64,000 nucleotides of DNA from Sinomonas terrae (GTDB taxonomy: Bacteria > Actinomycetota > Actinomycetes > Actinomycetales > Micrococcaceae): the NCBI RefSeq assembly GCF_022539255.1, contig NZ_JAKZBV010000001.1, positions 2,046,001 through 2,110,000 on the forward strand, read 5' to 3'. Position numbers and translations under genes: made by a program. Of the stretch, positions 33,943 through 42,405 are shown piece by piece; positions within the stretch are counted from its first letter, which is position 1, and every line of letters starts with the position of its first letter. The notes under the pieces were generated by a model. That model was given only the letters and a program-made list of their open reading frames with translations, was not told the DNA's origin and ran no database searches.

Positions 33943-34946
33943 TGTCGACGACCACCCTCGCCCGCTTCGGCAACGACCTCTACTCCGGCAAGCGCTCGTA
34001 CGACTTCGTCGGCAAGAAGAAGCTCTGGTTCATCATCGCCGGCATCGCGGTGCTCATCGCAATCGTCGTGCCGATCCTCCGCGGGGGATTCAACCTCAGC
34101 ATCGACTTCCGGGGCGGATCGCAGTTCACCATCTCGGCGGCAAAGACGAACGATACGTTGCCGGGCGAGAACGCTGTCCACGCCGTGGTAGCGGGCGGCG
34201 CCCCGCAGGTGACGACCGTCGCCGGCAACACGATTCAGGTCCAGACGGATCAGCTCTCCGAGGCACAGGCCCAGCAGCTCAGGGACAAGCTCGCGACTGC
34301 GTACGGCGTGAACCAGAACAATGTGACGTCGACGTTCATCGGCCCGACCTGGGGTGCTGACGTGACGAATCAGGCCATCATCGGCTTCCTGGTGTTCGTC
34401 TTGCTCGCGGCAGTCCTCATGGCGCTCTACTTCCGAACATGGAAGATGTCTCTCTCGGCGCTGAGTGGCATGCTCGTGACGATCTTCATCACCGAGGGCG
34501 TTTACGCGATCAGCAACTTCGAGATCAGCCCGTCCGCGATCATCGGCTTCCTCACGATCCTGAGCTACTCGCTCTACGACACGGTGGTGGTGTTCGACAA
34601 GATCCGCGAGAACACGGCCGACATCAAGACGTCCTCGCGGAGGACGTTTGCGGAAGAGGTGAACCTCGCGGTCAACCAGACCTTGGTCCGTTCCATCAAC
34701 ACGATGATGGTGGCGGTCCTGCCGGTCGCCGCGATCCTCTTCATCGGCGCTGGGCTCCTCGGGGCCGGTACGCTGCGCGACCTGTCGCTCGCCCTCTTCG
34801 TCGGCATCCTCGTCGGAACTGCAGCCACGCTGTTCATCGCGGCACCGATGTACGCGGCGCTTCGCCAGCGGGAGCCAGACCTCGTAAAGCAGGCCGAGAA
34901 GGTTGCTGCCAGACGGGCGTCCGCTCCCGCGACTGCCGCGGTCTAG
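33942..34946 (+). CDS. secF: Protein translocase subunit SecF
   Basis: Partner of SecD. 334 residues, six predicted helices. Conserved IDFRGGSQF, the helix 4/5 region IIGFLTILSYSLYDTVVVFDKIRE and NQTLVRSINT. Length and order (yajC-secD-secF-rel) are the normal actinobacterial arrangement. Confidence 0.96.
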   Translation: MSTTTLARFGNDLYSGKRSYDFVGKKKLWFIIAGIAVLIAIVVPILRGGFNLSIDFRGGSQFTISAAKTNDTLPGENAVHAVVAGGAPQVTTVAGNTIQVQTDQLSEAQAQQLRDKLATAYGVNQNNVTSTFIGPTWGADVTNQAIIGFLVFVLLAAVLMALYFRTWKMSLSALSGMLVTIFITEGVYAISNFEISPSAIIGFLTILSYSLYDTVVVFDKIRENTADIKTSSRRTFAEEVNLAVNQTLVRSINTMMVAVLPVAAILFIGAGLLGAGTLRDLSLALFVGILVGTAATLFIAAPMYAALRQREPDLVKQAEKVAARRASAPATAAV

Positions 34947-34967
34947 GGACATCGACAAAGCGAACGA

Positions 34968-35015
34968 CGACGGCTCGAGCCGCTCCCTCAAGAAGGGGAC
35001 TTGCTCGGGCCGTCG
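34968..35015 (+). terminator. Long hairpin after secF
   Basis: CGACGGCTCGAG pairs with CTCGGGCCGTCG (12 bp, one G-U) around a 24-nt loop, 21 nt past the secF stop. It could end the yajC-secDF transcript, but it lacks a T-run. Confidence 0.5.
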
Positions 35016-35160
35016 CCGTAGGGGCCGTTCCCGTATGCAATTGAGCAACCGCTCGGAAGCCCTCGGCGAACACGTGTCTCGCGGGGGAATGGGCGCGATT
35101 CTTCCCGATGTTGCGACAGGCATAGACTGAATTAATCCTCTTACCCTTCAGGAGGCTCGC

Positions 35161-37815
35161 GTGGAGGAGCGCCCGACGCCCGTTCCGGCCCGGTCCGGCG
35201 CCCCGCAGTCAGCGGGGTCGGCTGGCAACGGCCAGCCGGAGCTGGTTCGCGCCCAAAGCCAGTCTCCTGCCCAGGGGGGCCAGTCTCCTGCGCAGCGGGG
35301 CCAGTCTTCTGCGCAGGGGGGCCAGTCTCCTGCGCAAGGTGGGTCGTCGTCGTCGGCCGCTCCCGCCGCGTCCGCCCCGACGGCATCAGCTACAGCTTCC
35401 AACTCTGCAGCTTCCAACCCAGCAGCTTCCAACCCAGCAGCCTCGGGCTCTGTGCCCTCCAGCCCAGGCCCGGCCGGCGCTGGTCCGCGCACAGCGTTGG
35501 CACCACCGCGGCCGCCCGCTGACTCTCCGGTGGGAGGGAATAGTCTCCTGGAGCGCCCTCTGCTGGGCCGGCGGGATCGTACCTTTTCGCGGCTGGCGCG
35601 GCTCACCGGCCGCAGCGTTGCGGCGCACTCGCCGATCCTCGAGCCCTTGCTCCGCACGGTCCGCGCCAACAACCCACGCGAGGACTTCGACCTCATCACG
35701 CGCGCCTATGAGGTAGCGGAACGTAGCCATCAGGGGCAGAAGCGGAAGAGCGGCGACCCGTACATCACTCATCCCGTGGCCGTGGCGACCATTCTCGCGG
35801 AACTCGGCATGACGGGCACGACCCTCGCCGCAGCCCTCCTGCACGACACGGTGGAGGACACGACCTACACCCTCGACCAGCTCCGCAAGGACTTCGGTCC
35901 CGAGGTCGCGATGCTCGTGGATGGCGTGACGAAGCTCGACAAGGTGCAGTTCGGCGACGCCGCGCAGGCCGAGACCGTCCGCAAGATGGTCGTGGCCATG
36001 GCGAAGGACATCCGCGTCCTCGTCATCAAGCTCGCCGACCGCCTCCACAACGCTCGGACTTGGCGCTTCGTGTCGCCCGAGTCCTCGGCGCGCAAGGCCC
36101 GGGAGACCCTTGAGATCTTCGCGCCACTGGCCCATCGCCTCGGCATGAACACCATCAAGTGGGAGCTCGAGGACCTTTCGTTCGCGGCCCTCTACCCCAA
36201 GGTGTACGAGGAGATCGTGCGCATGGTGGGTGCGCGGACCCCTGAGCGGGAGAAGCAGCTGGGCGTGATCCGCGACCAGATCGCGGAAGACCTGCGCGGA
36301 GCCAAGATCCGTGCCGAGGTTACCGGACGGCCGAAGCACTACTACTCGATCTATCAGAAGATGATCGTCCGCCAGAAGGAATTCGACGACATCAACGACC
36401 TCATGGGCGTCCGCATCCTCGTGGACTCCGTGCGGGACTGTTATGCAGTGCTCGGCGCGATGCACGCGCGCTGGAACCCCCTTCCGGGCCGGTTCAAGGA
36501 CTACATAGCGATGCCCAAGTTCAACATGTACCAGTCGCTCCACACGACGGTCATCGGCCCGAACGGACGGCCGGTCGAGATCCAGATCCGTACCCACGAG
36601 ATGCACCGCCGGGCCGAATACGGCGTCGCGGCGCACTGGAAGTACAAGGACCAGCCGAACCGCAACTCCCATACGCCTACGGGCAAGGCTGCCGAGATGG
36701 GCTGGCTTCGCTCGCTTGTGGACTGGCAGCAGGAGACGTCGGACCCGGGGGAGTTCCTCGATTCGCTGCGGTTCGAGATCAATGCGAAGGAAGTCTTCGT
36801 CTTCACCCCGAAGGGCGAGGTCATGGCCTTGCCCGCGGGTTCGACTCCGGTCGACTTCGCCTATGCGATCCACACCGAGGTGGGCCATCGCACCATCGGC
36901 GCGCGCGTCAACGGCAAGCTCGTTCCGCTCAACAGCGAACTCAACCACGGCGACGTCGTCGAGATCTTCACGTCGAAGGCCGAAGGGGCGGGTCCAAGCC
37001 AGGACTGGCAGAACTTCGTCAAGAGCGCTCGGGCCCGCAACAAGATCCGTCAGTGGTTCAGCAAGGAACGGCGCGAGGAAGCGATTGACAAGGGCAAGGA
37101 GCTGCTCACGCGCGCGATGCGCAAGCAGAACCTCCCGCTTCAGCGCCTTCTGAGCCACGACACGCTCCTGGCAGTCGCGCAGGAGTTCAGGTATCAGGAC
37201 ATTGCCGGCCTGTATGCCGGGATCGGCGATGGGCACGCGTCGGCGCAATCCGTCGTCGAGAAGCTCGTCGACAGCCTTGGGGGCGCGGCCGGTACCGCAG
37301 AGGACATTGCCGAGACAATCGCCCCCACGACCTCTGCCCCGCCGAGGTACTCGGATTCGGGCATCATCGTCAAGGGCGTGGACGATGTCTGGGTGAAGCT
37401 CGCGCGCTGCTGCACTCCTGTGCCGCCCGATCCGATTCTGGGCTTCGTGACCCGCGGTTCCGGGGTGTCCGTCCACCGAACGGACTGTACGAATGCGGCG
37501 GGGCTGCGCGCGCAGTCCGACCGCATCGTCGAGGTGTCGTGGGCACCGACGCAGTCGAGCGTCTTCCTCGTCGAGATCCAAGTCGAGGCGCTCGACCGTA
37601 AGAGCCTCCTCTCGGACGTCACGCGGGTGCTCGCCGAGAACCACGTCAACATCCTCTCGGCCCACGTCCATACGTCGAGCGACCGTCTGGCCATCTCGCG
37701 GTTCGCGTTCGAGATGGGCGATCCGAAGTACCTCAACCACGTCCTGAGTGCCGTGCGGCGTATTGACGGCGTCTTCGACGTCTACCGCACCACGGGAAAC
37801 CGCCGCCGGACCTGA
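35161..37815 (+). CDS. relA: Bifunctional (p)ppGpp synthetase/hydrolase Rel
   Basis: Stringent-response enzyme that makes and degrades (p)ppGpp. 884 residues. An N-terminal low-complexity extension (1 to about 140, Ser/Pro/Gln/Ala-rich with tandem repeats) precedes the core. Hydrolase HD domain: SHQGQKRKSGDPYITHP and HDTVEDT (near 228). Synthetase: RPKHYYSIYQKM (near 395) and SLHTTVIGPNG. TGS near 544 (VFVFTPKGEVMALP), conserved-cysteine region near 749 (ARCCTPVPPDPILGF) and ACT from about 800. GTG start has AGGAGG 5 nt upstream, supporting translation of the long extension. Confidence 0.95.
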   Translation: MEERPTPVPARSGAPQSAGSAGNGQPELVRAQSQSPAQGGQSPAQRGQSSAQGGQSPAQGGSSSSAAPAASAPTASATASNSAASNPAASNPAASGSVPSSPGPAGAGPRTALAPPRPPADSPVGGNSLLERPLLGRRDRTFSRLARLTGRSVAAHSPILEPLLRTVRANNPREDFDLITRAYEVAERSHQGQKRKSGDPYITHPVAVATILAELGMTGTTLAAALLHDTVEDTTYTLDQLRKDFGPEVAMLVDGVTKLDKVQFGDAAQAETVRKMVVAMAKDIRVLVIKLADRLHNARTWRFVSPESSARKARETLEIFAPLAHRLGMNTIKWELEDLSFAALYPKVYEEIVRMVGARTPEREKQLGVIRDQIAEDLRGAKIRAEVTGRPKHYYSIYQKMIVRQKEFDDINDLMGVRILVDSVRDCYAVLGAMHARWNPLPGRFKDYIAMPKFNMYQSLHTTVIGPNGRPVEIQIRTHEMHRRAEYGVAAHWKYKDQPNRNSHTPTGKAAEMGWLRSLVDWQQETSDPGEFLDSLRFEINAKEVFVFTPKGEVMALPAGSTPVDFAYAIHTEVGHRTIGARVNGKLVPLNSELNHGDVVEIFTSKAEGAGPSQDWQNFVKSARARNKIRQWFSKERREEAIDKGKELLTRAMRKQNLPLQRLLSHDTLLAVAQEFRYQDIAGLYAGIGDGHASAQSVVEKLVDSLGGAAGTAEDIAETIAPTTSAPPRYSDSGIIVKGVDDVWVKLARCCTPVPPDPILGFVTRGSGVSVHRTDCTNAAGLRAQSDRIVEVSWAPTQSSVFLVEIQVEALDRKSLLSDVTRVLAENHVNILSAHVHTSSDRLAISRFAFEMGDPKYLNHVLSAVRRIDGVFDVYRTTGNRRRT
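35260..35343 (+). repeat. Four tandem 21-bp repeats in the rel N-terminus
   Basis: Four units of about CAGTCTCCTGCGCAGGGGGGC (35260, 35281, 35302, 35323), each 21 bp, encode Q-S-P/S-A-Q-x-G blocks. A second shorter array (15-bp units encoding N-P-A-A-S) follows at about 35395-35445. Confidence 0.85.
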
Positions 37816-37820
37816 GGCCT

Positions 37821-38450
37821 TCACCGGCTGCCGGAATCTGCAGCAGCGAGGCGTGCAAGGAGATCTCGGGCCCGCTGCTTGTGGGGTTGGCGGGGCAGCG
37901 TCTCAACGGCCCTCCGGACGAGTGAGGAAGTGAGCCCGAGCCCGGGCTGTCCTAGCAGTCGCCTCAGCGTCTGCGCGGCGAGTGTGCCCTCCGAGTGGAC
38001 TGCGATGTCGACGGCGGTGCGCAGCGGGCTCGTGACGAGAATCGCCCCGAACTCGCTGATGTCGAAGTCGCCCAAGACCACCTCGTGGACAAGGGCACCG
38101 TGCCCTCGGCCCGTCGACGAGAGCCGTCGCGGTGCCGGAACGAGCAGCACGGGCGCTGGCGGCGCGGGTGCGCAACCGTAGATCCAGGCCGCAGACATCC
38201 GGCCCACGACCGTCCGTCGCTTGAGGCGCGCGTTGAGCATGGCAGCGAGGCTAGCTGCCCTCAGCTCAGGGGTCGGCGTACTCGTGGCCGGGGCGTAGCT
38301 GTCGCCGACGAGTTGCTGGAGTACCCCGTCGTTCGCCATGGCTTGGAGTTCTGAGCTCGTGAACGGCCGGCCGGGCACGAGGATCTGGGGGAGCCGGCCA
38401 GCGGGCAGAGGCCGTGAAGACTTCGGCAGGGGGACGAGGGCGTGGCGCAT
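37821..38450 (-). CDS. AbiEi-antitoxin-like helix-turn-helix protein
   Basis: About 209 residues from ATG 38450 (MRHALVPLPKSSRPL). Earlier in-frame ATGs at 38462 and 38534 are possible, and none has a clear ribosome-binding site. The N-terminal part (FTSSELQAMANDGVLQQLVGDSYAPA) resembles the winged helix of type IV AbiEi-like antitoxin-domain proteins common in actinobacteria. RAASLAAML, RTVVGRMSAAWIYG and FGAILVTSPLRTAVDIA follow the same pattern. No AbiEii toxin gene is adjacent, so it is an orphan of uncertain role. Its stop lies 5 bp from the rel stop (convergent). Confidence 0.6.
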   Translation of the reverse strand: MRHALVPLPKSSRPLPAGRLPQILVPGRPFTSSELQAMANDGVLQQLVGDSYAPATSTPTPELRAASLAAMLNARLKRRTVVGRMSAAWIYGCAPAPPAPVLLVPAPRRLSSTGRGHGALVHEVVLGDFDISEFGAILVTSPLRTAVDIAVHSEGTLAAQTLRRLLGQPGLGLTSSLVRRAVETLPRQPHKQRARDLLARLAAADSGSR

Positions 38451-38520
38451 GGAAGCCATCATGCCTGTTGGCGCAGGGTGATGAGCGCCCGAAGAGGCCG
38501 CATGTGGATAACGTGCGAAA

Positions 38521-38557
38521 GCCCCGGCCTCCATCCTCGTCGAATGGGGGCCGGGGC
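38521..38557. terminator. Terminator after the DUF349 gene
   Basis: GCCCCGGCCTCC pairs with GGGGGCCGGGGC (12 bp, one G-U), loop 13 nt, 14 nt past the DUF349 stop on the minus strand. Confidence 0.65.
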
Positions 38558-38570
38558 CTCTCAGATCAGG

Positions 38571-39983
38571 TCAGCCGAGCTCGCTCGCGGAGCGCCGAAG
38601 CGTCTCGAGCCAAGACTCGCGGGCCTCAAGCGCCTCGCGCGCTCTGGCCGCCTCCCGCGCGTCGCCGGAGGACTCGGCGCGGGTGAGCTCGTCCCGGAGG
38701 CTCGCGATCGAGGCTTCAAGCTGCGAGAGCGCCGAGTCGGTGCGGGCCTGGATCTCGGGGTCGGTCCGGCGCCAGTTTTCGTTCTCCGCGTGCTGGACGG
38801 CATCCTCGACCTTCCGAAGGCCCGCCTCCATCCGGCCCATGTCCGCGCGGGGCACCTTGCCCGCCTCCTCCCAGCGGTCACGGATCGACTGCAGCGCGCG
38901 CTTGGCCGCGCTTACATCCGTGATGGGAAGCAGCTGCTGGGCCTCGGCAAGGAGCGCTTCCTTGACACTCAGGTTGGCCGCGAACTCCCTATCGACGGCC
39001 TCGTTCGCGGCCTGACGCGCCTCGAAGAACACGTTCTGAGCCGCGCGGAAGCGCGTCCAGAGGGCGTCGTCCTCCTTGCGGTTGGCTCGCGGTGCCGCCT
39101 TCCACTCGTCCATGAGGCGGCGGTATTCGCCTGCAGCAAAGCCCCAGTCCGTGGAGGTCTGAAGCGCCTCGGCCTCGGCGATGAGCCGCTCCTTGACAGC
39201 CTTCGCCGCAGCGTTCGCGCTGTCCAGCTGGGAGAAGTACGCCCTACGGTGGCGGTCGAATTGCGTGCGGGCGGCGCGGAAGCGCTTCCAGAGGGAGTCT
39301 TCAGCAGCGCGGCCAAGCCGGAGACCAGACTTCTGCGACGTCTTCCACGCCTCGAACAGCTCGTTCATCCGGGCGCCGCTCGTCTTCCACTGAGTCCGCT
39401 GAGGATCCTGCTCTGCGATCGATTCAGCCTCTGCGACGATGGCCTCGCGGTTTGCCAGTTCCTCTGCCCGGGCCTTCTCATGGGCGGCCTTCTGCTCGGC
39501 CTCGGCTTCCGCGACCGCGGCGTCGAGGGCGTCGAGCCGGGCCTCCGCCGCGCGGATGTCACCGACCATCGCGCGCTCTGTGAGCTGGGCGCGCAGATGG
39601 CCTGACGCCTTGCGCACGTCGCCCGCTGCGGCATGTGACGAGACACGCTGCTCGAGGAGCAGGATCTGTGCGAGCACGTCTTCGAACTTGCGCGCGAAAT
39701 ACGCGAGCGCCTCGTCCTCGGACACCCCCGGGTACTGTCCGACCGAGTGCTCTTCGCCGTCGACCGTCAGGAACACGTGGCCATCTCCCTCGACGCGGCC
39801 CCATTTCCGGGCCTCGGCGAGATTGACCGCTGCGGGAGCCGCTGGAGCGGTGGGGGCAGCCGCCGGTGCGGGCGAAGGCACCGGACTCGGCTTCGCCTTG
39901 GCGAAGGCCGCCGGCGAGGGAACGGAGGGAACGGGAGCAGCCTGGGGGGCTGCGGCGTCGTCGGGTTGCTGACTTTCGGTCAC
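38571..39983 (-). CDS. DUF349 domain-containing protein
   Basis: 470 residues. A Pro/Ala-rich N-terminus (1 to about 55) is followed by a short beta domain (WGRVEGDGHVFLTVDGEEHSV) and long helical DUF349 repeats with the family pattern (W + F..A...F, e.g. EDSLWKRFRAARTQFDRHR and DDALWTRFRAAQNVFFEAR). The C-terminus is coiled coil. Cytoplasmic, function unknown. Same strand as the cyclophilin gene, 53 nt downstream of it. Confidence 0.85.
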   Translation of the reverse strand: MTESQQPDDAAAPQAAPVPSVPSPAAFAKAKPSPVPSPAPAAAPTAPAAPAAVNLAEARKWGRVEGDGHVFLTVDGEEHSVGQYPGVSEDEALAYFARKFEDVLAQILLLEQRVSSHAAAGDVRKASGHLRAQLTERAMVGDIRAAEARLDALDAAVAEAEAEQKAAHEKARAEELANREAIVAEAESIAEQDPQRTQWKTSGARMNELFEAWKTSQKSGLRLGRAAEDSLWKRFRAARTQFDRHRRAYFSQLDSANAAAKAVKERLIAEAEALQTSTDWGFAAGEYRRLMDEWKAAPRANRKEDDALWTRFRAAQNVFFEARQAANEAVDREFAANLSVKEALLAEAQQLLPITDVSAAKRALQSIRDRWEEAGKVPRADMGRMEAGLRKVEDAVQHAENENWRRTDPEIQARTDSALSQLEASIASLRDELTRAESSGDAREAARAREALEARESWLETLRRSASELG

Positions 39984-40036
39984 CGCTAGAAGTCTTTCGC
40001 TTGTGATGGACTGGAGTTACGGGCGTAGCCCGCGGC

Positions 40037-40852
40037 TTAGTTCAGTGTGAATGAGTCTATCGTGACTGGGGTCACCGGGGACCCGTCATCCGCGGAGGAG
40101 CCGCCGGGAGCGACGCCCGCCGCCGCGATCTTCGTGATCACGTCGAGGCCGGACGTCACATGGCCGACGACGGTGTAGCCGCCCGCGGAATCGTTCGGGA
40201 ACGTCGAATCCTTGTAGGCAATGAAGAACTGCTGACCGTTGCCGTAGGCATTGTTGGAGGTGCGGGCGACGGCGATCGTCCCCGCAGGGTACTTCTGGTC
40301 CGCTGGCGTGTTCTCGAGAGGGCCCCACGTGTACGTCGGGTCCGACTTGCCCGTTGCGTCCTCGGCACCGCATTGGAGGATCGACGCCGTCGAACTCGTC
40401 GTGAGCCGGTGGCACACGCGCCCCTTGAGCGTGCCCTTGTCCGCGAGCGACTTGAAGACTGCGGCGGCCTGTGGCGCCTTCGTCCCGTCGATCTGGACGC
40501 CGACAGTGCCGGTGTTGAGCACGAGGCTGCCGGTGAAGGTCTTCCCCGCCGCGGTGCTCGCCGCCGGGATGCCGGGAGCATTTGTCGCCGCAGCTGACGG
40601 CGTCGCCGACGCGCTGGCCGAGGCCGACGGCGATCCAAGCCCGGCTTGGACGGCAGCGTACTGCTCGGCGGTGGGATTCGACGCAAAGACCGTCGCCTGC
40701 AGGACGCCGGCCAGCGCGAGCGCTACGACGAGGGCGGTCGCTGCGATGATGTTGTCGCGGCGGCGACGAGCCTGCTGACCGCGCCGGAGGGCCCGCTTGG
40801 CCTCCATGAGCTGCACGCGGCGGCGCACCTCCTGGGCGCTGCGTTTTGGCAC
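40037..40852 (-). CDS. Membrane-anchored cyclophilin-type peptidyl-prolyl isomerase
   Basis: 271 residues: basic cytoplasmic N-terminus, one helix (about 35-57, NIIAATALVVALALAGVLQA), a Ser/Ala/Thr linker, then a cyclophilin domain (from about 105) outside the membrane. Conserved actinobacterial pattern: GRVCHRLTTSSTASILQCGAEDATG in two parts (the CHR and LQCG positions match FHR and xQGG of classic enzymes) and GTIAVART, QQFFIAYKD and VVGHVTSGLDVI. Start ATG 40852 gives MPKRSAQEVRRR. Divergent from hisS. Confidence 0.87.
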   Translation of the reverse strand: MPKRSAQEVRRRVQLMEAKRALRRGQQARRRRDNIIAATALVVALALAGVLQATVFASNPTAEQYAAVQAGLGSPSASASASATPSAAATNAPGIPAASTAAGKTFTGSLVLNTGTVGVQIDGTKAPQAAAVFKSLADKGTLKGRVCHRLTTSSTASILQCGAEDATGKSDPTYTWGPLENTPADQKYPAGTIAVARTSNNAYGNGQQFFIAYKDSTFPNDSAGGYTVVGHVTSGLDVITKIAAAGVAPGGSSADDGSPVTPVTIDSFTLN

Positions 40853-40936
40853 GCGGACCGACCTCCCTGGCTACCGCATAAACTTGGGCATCAGTCAGTC
40901 TACGCACGCCGTTCGCACTCAAGGAGCATTGACCCC

Positions 40937-42283
40937 ATGGCACGTACCGCCTCGCTGTCCGGATTCCCCGAGTGGCTTCCGCAAGAGCGACTGGTGGAGC
41001 TTCATGTGCTCGACACGCTCCGGAAGACGTTCGAGCTCCACGGCTTCTCGTCGATCGAAACGCGCGCGGTCGAAACAGTGGGTCAGCTGCTGCGCAAGGG
41101 CGAGATCGACAAGGAGGTCTACGGCCTCAGCCGCCTCCAGGACGACGAGGACGCCGCAAGCAAGGCAGACGCAAACGCCCTCGCGCTCCACTTCGATCTG
41201 ACGGTCCCGTTCGCGCGCTACGTCGTGGAGAACGCCGGCTACCTGGCCTTCCCCTTCCGCCGCTATCAGATTCAGAAGGTCTGGCGCGGCGAACGCCCGC
41301 AGGAGGGACGCGCCCGCGAGTTCACGCAGGCAGACATCGACGTGGTCGGTGACGGCACCCTGCCCTTCCGTTACGACGTCGAACTCGCCCTCGTCATCGT
41401 CGAAGCCCTCTCAGCGCTTCCGATCCCGCCGTTCCGTCTCCGCGTCAACAACCGCAAACTCGCCGAAGGCTTCTATCGCGGAATCGGCCTGACCGATACC
41501 GCTGGGGTGCTACGCAGCATCGACAAACTCGAGAAGGTCGGGCCCGAGCGTGTCGCCGAGCTCCTCCACGAAGAACTCGGAGCGACCCCCGAGCAGGCCA
41601 AGGCGGCACTCGAACTCGCCTCGATCCGCACGGACGACACATCATTTGTCTCGCGGGTGCGTGATCTCGGCGTACAGGACGAGCTGCTCGAGGAGGGACT
41701 CAATGAGCTCGAGCAGGTAATCGGCGCAGCGTCCGGGGTGGCGCCCGGGACCGTAATCGCGGACCTCAGCATCGCGCGCGGACTCGACTACTACACGGGC
41801 ACCGTCTACGAGACCGTCCTCGTAGGCCACGAGCACCTGGGCTCGATCTGCTCTGGGGGGCGCTACGACGCCCTCGCGACGAAGGGCAATCGCAAATTCC
41901 CCGGCGTCGGCCTCTCGGTCGGGGTCACCCGGCTCGTGAGCCGGATCATCGGGGCCGATCTCGCAGCCGCCACGCGGTCCGTTCCGACGGCGGTCCTCGT
42001 TGCCCTCGCCGATGACGATTCGTGGTCGAGCGCGCAGCTGGTTGCCGCCCAGCTCCGATCGAGGGGCATCGCGACGGAGGTGGCCGCGAGCGCCGAGAAG
42101 TTCGGCAAGCAGATCAAGTACGCCGACCGGCGAGGCATTCCGTTCGTCTGGTTCGCGCATCACGACGGCACCCACGAGGTCAAGGACATCCGTTCGGGGG
42201 AGCAGGTCCCTGCCGATCCCTCGTCTTGGGCTCCGCCAGCGGAGGACCTCGTGCCGCAGATCCGTCCGAAGCAGGACAGGTAG
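40937..42283 (+). CDS. hisS: Histidine--tRNA ligase
   Basis: 448 residues. Class II motifs: HFDLTVPFARYV (motif 1 region), QIQKVWRGERPQEGRAREF (motif 2), GLDYYTGTVYE (HisA motif) and GVGLSVGVTRL (motif 3). C-terminal anticodon-binding domain at about 345-435. ATG 40937 was chosen for AAGGAG 10 nt upstream and a family-typical N-terminus (MARTASLSGFPEWLP). Upstream open sequence belongs to the divergent cyclophilin gene. aspS is 122 nt downstream. Confidence 0.96.
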   Translation: MARTASLSGFPEWLPQERLVELHVLDTLRKTFELHGFSSIETRAVETVGQLLRKGEIDKEVYGLSRLQDDEDAASKADANALALHFDLTVPFARYVVENAGYLAFPFRRYQIQKVWRGERPQEGRAREFTQADIDVVGDGTLPFRYDVELALVIVEALSALPIPPFRLRVNNRKLAEGFYRGIGLTDTAGVLRSIDKLEKVGPERVAELLHEELGATPEQAKAALELASIRTDDTSFVSRVRDLGVQDELLEEGLNELEQVIGAASGVAPGTVIADLSIARGLDYYTGTVYETVLVGHEHLGSICSGGRYDALATKGNRKFPGVGLSVGVTRLVSRIIGADLAAATRSVPTAVLVALADDDSWSSAQLVAAQLRSRGIATEVAASAEKFGKQIKYADRRGIPFVWFAHHDGTHEVKDIRSGEQVPADPSSWAPPAEDLVPQIRPKQDR

Positions 42284-42405
42284 ACTTTCAGGGATATCCG
42301 ACAGGTCCAGCATCCCGCCGTCGACGCACCCCATGGGCCAGCGGTACGGACGGCACGTCCCGGTCCTGACCGCATCGAAGACCAGAACTTCTGAAGAGGA
42401 GCGCC

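Noticed and set aside
35260..35343. Regular 21-bp repeats considered as a CRISPR array
   Set aside because: No spacers; the units are contiguous and in frame inside the rel coding region.
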